DNA from: Ferrithrix thermotolerans DSM 19514
GTDB taxonomy: Bacteria > Actinomycetota > Acidimicrobiia > Acidimicrobiales > Ilumatobacteraceae
Assembly: GCA_945860575.1 (NCBI GenBank)
Contig: CAMAQQ010000008.1
Span: 1 to 18,206 of the forward strand
Reading direction: 5' to 3'
Length of the DNA stretch: 18,206 bases
The notes under the pieces were generated by a model. That model saw only the letters and a list, made by a program, of their open reading frames with translations, was not told the origin of the DNA and ran no database searches. Of this stretch, positions 7,625-14,248 are shown in pieces. The translations under genes and the position numbers were made by a program. Every line of letters starts with the position of its first letter. The first letter of the stretch is position 1.

Positions 7625-7690
7625 GTTGTTCTTGATGATTACTCTCAAGAGATTTCACCCTCTCGAATAACGATTTACCCACCAATAAGA

Positions 7691-8248
7691 CTAGACCTCA
7701 AGAAGTTCGTGCTCCTTGCGCGTAAAAGCCTTATCAATAGTGTCAACGGTGGCTTGGGTGAGTTGCTCTAGTTCTTTTTCGGCTCGATCTAGTTCGTCTT
7801 GCGAAATGTCGCCATCTTTTTTTGCAGTCTCAAATATTTTTCTGGCATCTCGGCGCACATTTCGCACCGCGATCCGGCCATCTTCAGCCATGTTTTTTAC
7901 AACCTTGACAAACTCTTTGCGACGCTCTTCGGTAAGCGCCGGAAAATTAAGTCGGATCACGACGCCATCATTGCTCGGCGACAATCCCAGGTCGCTGGCT
8001 TGAATCGCTTTCTCGATCGCCGCAATCGAACCACGATCGTGTGGCTTGACGACCAACATTCTTGCTTCTGGCACCTGAAATGACGCGAGTTGTTGCAACG
8101 GTACAAACGCACCAAAATATTCGACTTGAATCTTGTCAACCAGCGAGGCATTCGCGCGCCCGGTTCGAACACCAATGAACTGAGCCTGCACGTGATCTAC
8201 CGCCTTGCCCATGTTCTCAATCGCCACAAGCAGAGTTTCGTCTATCAC
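7691..8248 (-). CDS. frr: Ribosome recycling factor
   Basis: RRF splits the post-termination ribosome together with EF-G so that it can be reused. The 185-residue length is typical. Visible hallmarks are MGKAVDHVQAQFIGVRTGRAN near the N-terminus, VEYFGAFVPLQQLASFQVPEAR, the central VIRLNFPALTEERRKEFVK, VRNVRRDARK, and a helical C-terminus ending KEHELLEV. The start is GTG at 8246-8248, overlapping the pyrH stop as GTGA, which suggests translational coupling. It follows pyrH in the conserved rpsB-tsf-pyrH-frr order. Nothing is missing. Confidence 0.98.
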   Translation of the reverse strand: MIDETLLVAIENMGKAVDHVQAQFIGVRTGRANASLVDKIQVEYFGAFVPLQQLASFQVPEARMLVVKPHDRGSIAAIEKAIQASDLGLSPSNDGVVIRLNFPALTEERRKEFVKVVKNMAEDGRIAVRNVRRDARKIFETAKKDGDISQDELDRAEKELEQLTQATVDTIDKAFTRKEHELLEV

Positions 8249-8982
8249 CCGACAAATGTTCCGATCTGTTGACCTTCGAGAATTTTTCGAACATTGCCTT
8301 TTTCAAGCAAGTTGAAAACCACGATCGGTATTTTGTTGTCCATGCAAAAAGTGATTGCTGTTGAATCCATAACCTTTAGACCTTTGCTGATCACATCGAT
8401 GTAACTGATTTGATCAAACCGAGTCGCGGTTTTATCTAGCTTTGGGTCTGCCGTGTAAATACCGTCGACTCCTGAGTGCGTACCTTTCAAAATCGCCTGC
8501 GCTGAGATTTCGGCTGCACGCAAAGCAGCGGCCGTATCAGTAGTAAAAAATGGATTACCCGTTCCACCCGCCAAAATTACGATGCGTCCTTTTTCAAGGT
8601 GACGCTCGGCGCGACGACGAATGTAAGGTTCAGCAACTTTTGGCATCTCAACGGCCGTCATTACCCGAGAGAACTGCCCAACTCGTTCAAATGCATCTTG
8701 AAGCGCCAACGCGTTCATCACCGTGGCGATCATCCCCATGTAGTCGGCTTGTGCTTGATCCATTCCTTGACCAGCACCTTTGAGACCTCTCCAGAAGTTT
8801 CCACCGCCCACGACTACGGCAATATCTACTTCGAGGTCGCGCCGTGTCTCGTGCACCTCGGATGCGATTTGGTGCAGCACATCTGAGTCAAGACCGAAAC
8901 CAGTCGATTCGGCAAGTGCTTCGCCCGATAATTTCAAAACCACTCGCTTCCAACGAGGAGTTTTTGACGCCGCACCTGCCAT
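8245..8982 (-). CDS. pyrH: UMP kinase
   Basis: PyrH phosphorylates UMP to UDP with ATP, is hexameric in other bacteria and belongs to the amino-acid kinase fold, unlike eukaryotic UMP kinases. The 245-residue sequence shows VVLKLSGEALA near residues 15-25, VVVGGGNFWRG near 58-67, a GMIATVMNALALQDA segment, RRAERHLEKGRIVILAGGTGNPFFTTDTAAALRA (nucleotide-binding centre, split here by eye), and the C-terminal TAITFCMDNKIPIVVFN. The length fits the family. The ATG at 8980-8982 is six bases after the tsf stop; the Shine-Dalgarno is weak, so reinitiation after tsf is plausible. Its product also links this translation operon to pyrimidine supply. Confidence 0.98.
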   Translation of the reverse strand: MAGAASKTPRWKRVVLKLSGEALAESTGFGLDSDVLHQIASEVHETRRDLEVDIAVVVGGGNFWRGLKGAGQGMDQAQADYMGMIATVMNALALQDAFERVGQFSRVMTAVEMPKVAEPYIRRRAERHLEKGRIVILAGGTGNPFFTTDTAAALRAAEISAQAILKGTHSGVDGIYTADPKLDKTATRFDQISYIDVISKGLKVMDSTAITFCMDNKIPIVVFNLLEKGNVRKILEGQQIGTFVG

Positions 8983-8988
8983 AGGTAA

Positions 8989-9777
8989 TTAGCCTATTTC
9001 AACCTGCGCAAAGCGAATGATCTTGGCAGAACCAATAATCTGAGCAACTGATTGCTTGTCATCTTTGGCATATGGCTGCTCTAGCAAGCAAATGTCTTTG
9101 TAAAAACCAGTCACTCGACCATCGACGATTTTGGCAATCGCTTGTTCTGGCTTGCCCTCGTTTCGCGTTACGACCTCGAGAGTCGCCCTTTCGGCAGCCA
9201 CCACCGAATCTGGCACATCTGACTTGACGAGATACTTGGGTCTTGCGAAAGCAATGTGAACCGCGACATCGTGCGCGAGTTCTTCTGTTGCACCCGACAT
9301 TTCGATCAATACGCCGTTGATTCCGCGACCGCCCTGCAAGTGAGAGTACGAACCGATGATGTTTCCGGAAGCGGCTTCAAATCGAACGACATCGCCAAGT
9401 TCAATTTTTTCTTTCAGCAGAATTTTCAAGTCTTCAAGTTGCGTTGCTCGTTGTGAAACTGCTGCTTCACCTTGTTCGACGACCAGTGATGCAAGAGCAT
9501 CTGCCTCTGCTTTGAAACCGTCACTGCTCGCAACGAAATCTGTTTCGCACTTCAACTTAACCATCGCCCCAACGTTGCCCTTGATTAACATCGACACAAG
9601 GCCTTGCGCATTGTCTCGATCATCACGCTTGGCGCTCGCCGATAAGCCTTTTTCACGAAGCCACTGTTTTGCTGCTTCAAAATCTCCGTTGGCTTCTTCA
9701 AGTGCTTTTTTGCAATCCATCATTCCTGCGCCAGTCGCCTGGCGAAGAACTTGTACTTCTTTTGCTGTAAATGCCAT
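8989..9777 (-). CDS. tsf: Translation elongation factor Ts
   Basis: EF-Ts exchanges GDP for GTP on EF-Tu. The N-terminal UBA-like region and the signature LRQATGAGMMDCKKALEEANGD (residues 10-31), followed by WLREKGL, are intact. KCETDFVASSDGF around 75-87 and the HIAFARPKYL segment in the second half also match. At 262 residues it is slightly shorter than E. coli EF-Ts (283) but close to actinobacterial forms. The ATG is at 9775-9777, 15 bp after the rpsB stop, as in nearly all bacteria. Confidence 0.98.
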   Translation of the reverse strand: MAFTAKEVQVLRQATGAGMMDCKKALEEANGDFEAAKQWLREKGLSASAKRDDRDNAQGLVSMLIKGNVGAMVKLKCETDFVASSDGFKAEADALASLVVEQGEAAVSQRATQLEDLKILLKEKIELGDVVRFEAASGNIIGSYSHLQGGRGINGVLIEMSGATEELAHDVAVHIAFARPKYLVKSDVPDSVVAAERATLEVVTRNEGKPEQAIAKIVDGRVTGFYKDICLLEQPYAKDDKQSVAQIIGSAKIIRFAQVEIG

Positions 9778-9792
9778 CGTGATCAGTTCTAC

Positions 9793-10665
9793 CTATTTCG
9801 TCTCTGTAGTTGGTGTGACTCGAGCATCACGCTTGGCCATGTCGGCCGCTGCCTGAGCTTTTGCAGACTCTTGTTGTGCATCAAATGCTGCCTGCTCTTC
9901 TGGCGTGCGAGTTGTTGGTGCTGGTGGCACGGGTGCCGTTGAAGCGCCAGTCGTTGGTGCTGTGCGTGGCGTCATTTTTTCTGCGATGTAGCGACCTTCG
10001 ATAACTGCTTCAGCAATAACTCGGGCCATCAACTCATTGGCGCGAATCGCGTCATCGTTGCCCGGAATCGGATAATCAATCACATCAGGGTTGACATTTG
10101 TGTCAACAACTCCGATTACTGGGATTCCGAGTTTGCGCGCTTCGGTAACCGCGATGTGCTCTTTAAGAGTGTCTACGACGAAGATCGCATTTGGACGACG
10201 ACCCATCGAGCGAATGCCCGACAGGTTGCGCTGCAACTTCTCGAGTTCTCGACCGATTAACAGCGCTTCTTTTTTTGGCATCAATTCGAATTCACCCGTG
10301 TCTCGAAGACGCTCGTACTCTTGCATTTTGTTGACGCGCTTTGAAATCGTGTCAAAGTTCGTCAACATTCCACCAAGCCAACGCTCGTTGACATATGGCA
10401 TTCCGCAGTGGTCGGCGAAAAGTCGAACAGGATCTTGGGCCTGCTTTTTTGTGCCAACGAACAAGATGCTTCCACCGTTTGCGACAAGGTCCCGAACAAA
10501 ACGATAGGCATCTTCAATTCGAACAAGAGTCTGTTCAAGATCAATAATGTAAATGCCGTTGCGCTCACTGTGAATGAATCGCTTCATTCGCGGATCCCAA
10601 CGGGCTGTGCGATGACCGAAGTGAACTCCAGCCTCAAGCATTTGACGCATGCTGATAATTGCCAT
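9793..10665 (-). CDS. rpsB: 30S ribosomal protein S2
   Basis: S2 of the small ribosomal subunit. The conserved N-terminus (MRQMLEAGVHFGHRTARWDPRM) begins a few residues after the ATG at 10663-10665, which has GAAAGG 9 nt upstream. An upstream in-frame extension of 24 codons lacks conservation and would overlap the leader, so I reject it. The protein is 290 residues. Motifs include FVGTKKQAQ, RWLGGMLTNF, DTNVNPDVIDYPIPGNDDAIRA and an internal LGIPVIGVVDT. The last ~60 residues are an Ala/Pro/Thr/Gln-rich tail beyond the E. coli length of 241; low-complexity S2 tails are common in Actinobacteria. It is the first gene of the translation operon; its 161-bp upstream gap must hold the promoter. Confidence 0.98.
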   Translation of the reverse strand: MAIISMRQMLEAGVHFGHRTARWDPRMKRFIHSERNGIYIIDLEQTLVRIEDAYRFVRDLVANGGSILFVGTKKQAQDPVRLFADHCGMPYVNERWLGGMLTNFDTISKRVNKMQEYERLRDTGEFELMPKKEALLIGRELEKLQRNLSGIRSMGRRPNAIFVVDTLKEHIAVTEARKLGIPVIGVVDTNVNPDVIDYPIPGNDDAIRANELMARVIAEAVIEGRYIAEKMTPRTAPTTGASTAPVPPAPTTRTPEEQAAFDAQQESAKAQAAADMAKRDARVTPTTETK

Positions 10666-10674
10666 AACTATTTG

Positions 10675-10721
10675 CCTTTCTGTGGTTGAGTGCATGGTCT
10701 CCCGCGCCGAAGCGACCACAG
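10675..10721 (-). promoter_or_regulatory. rpsB leader: inverted repeats adjoining the Shine-Dalgarno
   Basis: Within the 161-bp gap before rpsB, CTGTGGT (10680-10686 on the plus strand) pairs with ACCACAG (10715-10721). In the transcript the 3' arm directly touches the GAAAGG Shine-Dalgarno (10675-10680). An overlapping, mutually exclusive pair, TGGTC (10695-10699) with GACCA (10714-10718), uses part of the same outer arm. E. coli S2 is known to repress its own operon through the rpsB leader. That this element does the same is inference. I found no promoter in the AT-rich remainder (10740-10810) that I would defend. Confidence 0.4.
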
Positions 10722-10826
10722 GATGGAAACCGTGCAATTTAATAATGGGATGAAACTTACAGCTATAAAACTTTTAACTAGTTCTTCTAGCCCCGAAATT
10801 CTATCGGTATGGATGCTCAAACGGCA

Positions 10827-11423
10827 TCAGCAAGACGAACCTAAAACAGCCGAATCAGGCGAATAAGAGCCCGTTTTGGCACCCGAAACCAAGACTGCAC
10901 GACTTAAAAACTGATTATTTTGATCGAAATACAATGCGGGATCAACATAAATATCACGGCTATTTGTAAGTGCGCTTTCGCGCACGCCGAAGTAGAGCAT
11001 ATTGCTAGTTGTACCAATAATTTGACCGACTACGACTGAATTGCCAATGCGCAAATCGCTATTCAAAATTGACCCATAGGTTAGTCGCCTGCCGGCACCA
11101 GTTTTAATTACAAGATATTTTTTATTTGCGACAACGCCTGAAAAACTCACGATGCCACTAGCCCCAGCAATGATCGGCGTGCCTGGTTGCGTTTTATATT
11201 CGATGCCGCGATTGCCTGCACATCGATCACAACTTGGCTGTCGAAATGGATCACTGACCGTGGCTTTGTAGGAAGCAGAAATTGGCGCCATCAGTTTGCA
11301 TGTACCTATATTTTGCGGGGCTAGTCCCGTCAAAATTAGAACACCGCCTACAAAACCAGAAAAAAACAAAACGCTATTTAGTTGATTAAATTTTAAGCGA
11401 CTTCGGCAGCCGTCAGCCGCCAA
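10827..11423 (-). CDS. M23/LytM-like envelope protein with zinc ligands lost
   Basis: About 198 residues. The N-terminus has basic residues (R7, R9, K11) and one hydrophobic segment (~17-35), so it is exported or membrane-anchored. The rest follows the LytM fold: DPFRQP, CDRCAGNRGIEY, GTPIIAGASGIVSFSGVVAN, a LTYGS strand, VVVGQIIGTT and LYFGVRES. In active M23 endopeptidases the first motif is HxGxD-like and the last is HxH; here they read NRGIE (Asn71, Glu75) and MLYFG (Tyr144). The zinc site therefore looks absent, implying a non-catalytic role such as binding peptidoglycan or activating a hydrolase. The start is uncertain: the TTG at 11421-11423 overlaps whiG by 31 bp and keeps the basic residues, while a TTG at 11367-11369 would remove them. 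No Shine-Dalgarno is evident. A peptidase-like gene next to whiG and rpsB is also found in Streptomyces, as I recall. Confidence 0.85.
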   Translation of the reverse strand: MAADGCRSRLKFNQLNSVLFFSGFVGGVLILTGLAPQNIGTCKLMAPISASYKATVSDPFRQPSCDRCAGNRGIEYKTQPGTPIIAGASGIVSFSGVVANKKYLVIKTGAGRRLTYGSILNSDLRIGNSVVVGQIIGTTSNMLYFGVRESALTNSRDIYVDPALYFDQNNQFLSRAVLVSGAKTGSYSPDSAVLGSSC

Positions 11424-12157
11424 CGAAGTTGCAACACGGCCTTGGTGTGAATTTGTGACACACGACTCTCGGTAACACCGAGCACTTGAGCAATTTCGTC
11501 CAAAGTTAAATTCTCCTCGTAATACAAAGCCAATACCGTGCGTTCACGCTCTGGCAGACGCTTAATTTCGTGACGCATAATTTTGCGTAATTCTTCGGCT
11601 TCGACAACCGAGTCAGGACTCGGCACAAACGACGCACCACCATGTGTGGAGGCTGGCGTGTTGTCGGCAACAACATGATCAAGTGGACCTACCGCACACG
11701 ACGCAATTTCGGTTAGCCACTTTTCTAAGTCGGCACCATTGATTTTCAATTTGGCGGCAATTTCATCATCTGTCGGAGAGCGCTTCAACTTGTGTTCAAG
11801 ATCAGAAATAGCATTTTCAACTGTTCGCGCCTTTGAACGCACACTGCGGGGCACCCAATCTAAAGAACGCAAACTATCCAAAATTGCGCCACGAATTCTT
11901 GGGATCGCGTAGGTCTCAAATTTGAAACCGAGCGCGGGATCAAACCGATCGATCGCATCCATCAAACCGAACACACCAGAACTAACCAAGTCGCCAATCT
12001 CGACTCGTTTTGGCAAACCTGCGGCGAGTCGACCCGCGACGAATTTGACAAGTGACGCATAGTGCACGACGAGCCATTCGCGAGCGAGAGCATCTTTATT
12101 GGCGTGCCATTGCTGCCATGCTTGATCAATTGTGAGTCGAACAGGAAGTGCGTTCAT
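11393..12157 (-). CDS. whiG: RNA polymerase sigma factor of the FliA/WhiG (sigma-28) family
   Basis: 254 residues with regions in order: sigma-2 (~30-105) with GDLVSSGVFGLMDAIDRFDP and FETYAIPRIRGAILDSLR, where the -10 is recognised; sigma-3 (~110-170) with SPTDDEIAAKL; and sigma-4 (~200-250) with LPERERTVLALYYEENLTL and the helix-turn-helix DEIAQVLGVTESRVSQIH. The group-3 layout, without region 1.1, and the DWVPRSVR segment point to FliA/WhiG. In Streptomyces WhiG starts aerial-hypha sporulation; in flagellated bacteria FliA drives late flagellar genes. The target genes here are unknown, and no flagellar gene is in the window. The ATG at 12155-12157 overlaps the xerC stop (ATGA). The name whiG rests on synteny with rpsB and the family; fliA would be equally defensible. 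Confidence 0.93.
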   Translation of the reverse strand: MNALPVRLTIDQAWQQWHANKDALAREWLVVHYASLVKFVAGRLAAGLPKRVEIGDLVSSGVFGLMDAIDRFDPALGFKFETYAIPRIRGAILDSLRSLDWVPRSVRSKARTVENAISDLEHKLKRSPTDDEIAAKLKINGADLEKWLTEIASCAVGPLDHVVADNTPASTHGGASFVPSPDSVVEAEELRKIMRHEIKRLPERERTVLALYYEENLTLDEIAQVLGVTESRVSQIHTKAVLQLRWRLTAAEVA

Positions 12158-13023
12158 GCTCGAGGGTGCGATGCTCCATAGGCAGATTTCAAACGCTCTT
12201 TGCTTACTTGGGTGTAGCGCTGTGTCGTCGCAACATCAGAGTGCCCCAGCAACTCTTGCACCGCGCGCAAGTCGGCGCCATTGTCAAGCAAGTGTGTTGC
12301 ATATGTATGACGTAAAGCGTGCGGATGAGTCGGCGTAAGCGCGCGCTCGTCAATAATTCGGCGCACATCTCTCGGCGCCAACCTGTGACCGCGAGCATTC
12401 AAAAATAATGCGTAAGTTTCTTGACACACAACTTCGTGGCGAAACTTCAACCACTCCTTGACCGCCAAGACACTCGGTTCGCTGACAGGAATTTGTCTTT
12501 GTTTAGAACCCTTACCCATCACGATCACCGTGTTGTTTCGATCATTGATGCTGTCTAGATCAATAGAGCAAACTTCACTCACGCGAAGACCGCTGCCATA
12601 CAGCAACTCAATCAGTGCCGTATCTCGCGAAGACTTCCATTCTGGAACATCAGGATCGCTGCACGAAAGCAATGCGTTTAGTTGTTCTTTGGTCAGAACT
12701 TTTGGCAGCCGACCAGTGCCAGACGGCGTGCGAACGCCGGTTGTCGGATCAGTTTTTAATGTGCCGTTGCGAATGTGCCAGGCGAAATATCTGCGAATGG
12801 CGGCAAGTTTGCGCGTCACACTTCGTTTTGCTTTTTGGCTAGTCGTCAAAAAACTTATATATTGACGCACCAAATCGCGAGTCACCAACTGCGGATTATC
12901 AATTTTGAGTCGCGAAATCCATTCTTCGAACTGCTTGACATCGCTGGCATATGCACTCGTTGTGTTTATTGAGGCGGCGGTCATCGAACCGATGAACTCT
13001 TCGATCTTCCATGCGGTCGCCAT
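12154..13023 (-). CDS. xerC: Tyrosine recombinase XerC/XerD
   Basis: 289 residues, typical for Xer. The N-terminal SAM-like DNA-binding domain covers ~1-95. The catalytic domain shows Arg147 (GLRVSE), Lys171 (GKGSKQR), His235 and Arg238 (HALRHT), His261 (LLGHSD) and nucleophile Tyr270 (RYTQV), so all active-site residues are present. Xer recombinases resolve chromosome dimers at dif during division. XerC versus XerD cannot be decided from the sequence alone; the chromosomal setting with dprA and whiG argues against a phage or transposon integrase. Start: ATG at 13021-13023, 21 bp after dprA, with no clear Shine-Dalgarno. A second ATG 13 codons in would cut the expected first helix. Confidence 0.95.
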   Translation of the reverse strand: MATAWKIEEFIGSMTAASINTTSAYASDVKQFEEWISRLKIDNPQLVTRDLVRQYISFLTTSQKAKRSVTRKLAAIRRYFAWHIRNGTLKTDPTTGVRTPSGTGRLPKVLTKEQLNALLSCSDPDVPEWKSSRDTALIELLYGSGLRVSEVCSIDLDSINDRNNTVIVMGKGSKQRQIPVSEPSVLAVKEWLKFRHEVVCQETYALFLNARGHRLAPRDVRRIIDERALTPTHPHALRHTYATHLLDNGADLRAVQELLGHSDVATTQRYTQVSKERLKSAYGASHPRA

Positions 13024-13044
13024 ATCAGTAACAACGGTAATCGC

Positions 13045-14247
13045 TTAATGCAGTGGCTGCCTGACATCAATTACTTCCCACCAACCTGAGTTTTCAACGA
13101 CCCAACCCAGTGCTTCAAGCCGACCAAGCGACACTGCCGCATCAATAGTCGCAAGATCGCTACGAATCACAAAATTATCAAGTGTGAACGGCGCGCCAGC
13201 CATCATTGAAACTAGGTTTTGATCGCTGGTGCTTAAACGAACTCTCGGATCATAGATATTTTCTTGGGCTCGACGGTTATCAAGACCGAGTGCAACGAGC
13301 ACATCTTGAGCGCCAATAATCGGCAAGCAACCTTGCTGAATTAATTGGTTCGTGCCGTTCGATGCAACATTGCGCGGCGAACCAGGCACAGCCAGCACCG
13401 TCACATCTCGCTTTTGCGCTTCGTCTACGGTAATCATCGAACCACCTGTGTCACGCGATTCGACAACAACCAAAACTTCACTGAGCGCAGCCAAGATGCG
13501 ATTGCGCAACGGAAATCGAAATGCTTCCGGTGGCGAACCTGGTGCAGATTCACTGATCAACGCACCATGCGTGGCGACGTCTTGCCACAGTTGGGCGTTT
13601 TCTCGCGGATAAATCACATCCAGACCAGACGCGACTACGCCAACTGGTCGACCTGCTGGTCTACTAGCTAGTTGATTAGTCAGTTCACTAGTTAACTGAC
13701 TGTCTAGTGCGCGCAACGCACCGCGATGAGCCCACGCATCAATCCCCCGCGCCAACCCAGAAACAACACAGACATCGTTTGTCGCCAAGTCATACGCAAT
13801 ATGCGAAGCAAGATATCTGCCCGAGGCTGTGGCACTGCGAGTGCCAACCATTCCGACACGACGGTTGTTCAAAGCAGACAGATCTCCGAAATAAAATAAA
13901 ACTGCCGGCGGAGCCAAATCTGCAATCAATGCACGCGGATAATTCTCATCGCCGAAAATAGTTATCTTGATTCCGGCCTTAATGCATCGTTGTTCAATCT
14001 GATCTTGCAAATCTTGAGTCGCACGATGCCTCAACAATGTCGCAATATTTTCAACGCGCAACATTGCCGCGACTACTTCATTGGGTTTTGCTCGACCTTG
14101 AACCACCGCCCACGCGGTTTGTGGGTCGTGATGTTTCAACAGAGTCATCAATCGTTTCGGACCGATCTTCGGCAATGCACACAGTGCGGCAGCGGCGATC
14201 TGATCTTTAGACAAACACTTTTTGGATGCCGAATTTTGGGACTGCAT
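13045..14247 (-). CDS. dprA: DNA processing protein DprA (Smf)
   Basis: DprA binds incoming single-stranded DNA during transformation and loads RecA. The Rossmann-like core is clear: VGMVGTRSATASGRYLA at ~131-147, VVSGLARGIDAWAHRGAL at ~161-178, GLDVIYPRENAQLW at ~208-221, SESAPGSPPEAFRFPLRNR, VVVESRDTGGSMIT, and VPGSPRN with GTNQLIQQG. An N-terminal helix-hairpin-helix-like LPKIGPKRL and a C-terminal winged-helix-like domain (~330-400) complete the usual plan. I chose ATG 14245-14247 (400 residues), one base after the comM stop. A longer frame to a TTG at 14292 would run into comM. Between RGAL and VGVVASGLD there is a ~20-residue insertion rich in Gln/Thr/Ser/Arg, where homologs usually have a short GG-type turn. 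Presence of dprA does not prove competence; many non-transforming bacteria keep it. Confidence 0.96.
   Translation of the reverse strand: MQSQNSASKKCLSKDQIAAAALCALPKIGPKRLMTLLKHHDPQTAWAVVQGRAKPNEVVAAMLRVENIATLLRHRATQDLQDQIEQRCIKAGIKITIFGDENYPRALIADLAPPAVLFYFGDLSALNNRRVGMVGTRSATASGRYLASHIAYDLATNDVCVVSGLARGIDAWAHRGALRALDSQLTSELTNQLASRPAGRPVGVVASGLDVIYPRENAQLWQDVATHGALISESAPGSPPEAFRFPLRNRILAALSEVLVVVESRDTGGSMITVDEAQKRDVTVLAVPGSPRNVASNGTNQLIQQGCLPIIGAQDVLVALGLDNRRAQENIYDPRVRLSTSDQNLVSMMAGAPFTLDNFVIRSDLATIDAAVSLGRLEALGWVVENSGWWEVIDVRQPLH
13645..13707 (-). repeat. Palindrome- and CTAG-rich tract encoding an insertion in DprA
   Basis: This 60-bp tract encodes the inserted residues DSQLTSELTNQLASRPAGRP. 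It contains an inverted repeat AGTCAGTT (13678-13685) / AACTGACT (13694-13701) with an 8-base loop. CTAG, normally rare in bacterial DNA, occurs four times in 44 bp (13664, 13668, 13688, 13704). The sequence stays in frame. Confidence 0.6.
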
Positions 14248-14248
14248 T

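Noticed and set aside
7625..7690. TCTTGA / TCAAGA hairpin (7630-7650) between frr and cdsA as a terminator
   Set aside because: The stem has only 6 bp, is AT-rich, and no T-run follows on the minus strand.
9356..9856. A 166-codon plus-strand frame rich in Ser and Ala opposite tsf and the end of rpsB
   Set aside because: It is antisense to two universally conserved genes; the composition is what the complement of their codon usage produces.
10666..10737. 24 extra codons at the start of rpsB
   Set aside because: The S2 family begins near MRQMLEAGVHFGH; the ATG at 10665 has a good Shine-Dalgarno, and the extra codons coincide with the leader inverted repeat.
12154..13023. Xer gene as a sign of an integrated phage or mobile element
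   Set aside because: It sits in a conserved housekeeping order, overlaps whiG by 4 bp and shows no flanking att-like repeats or phage genes.
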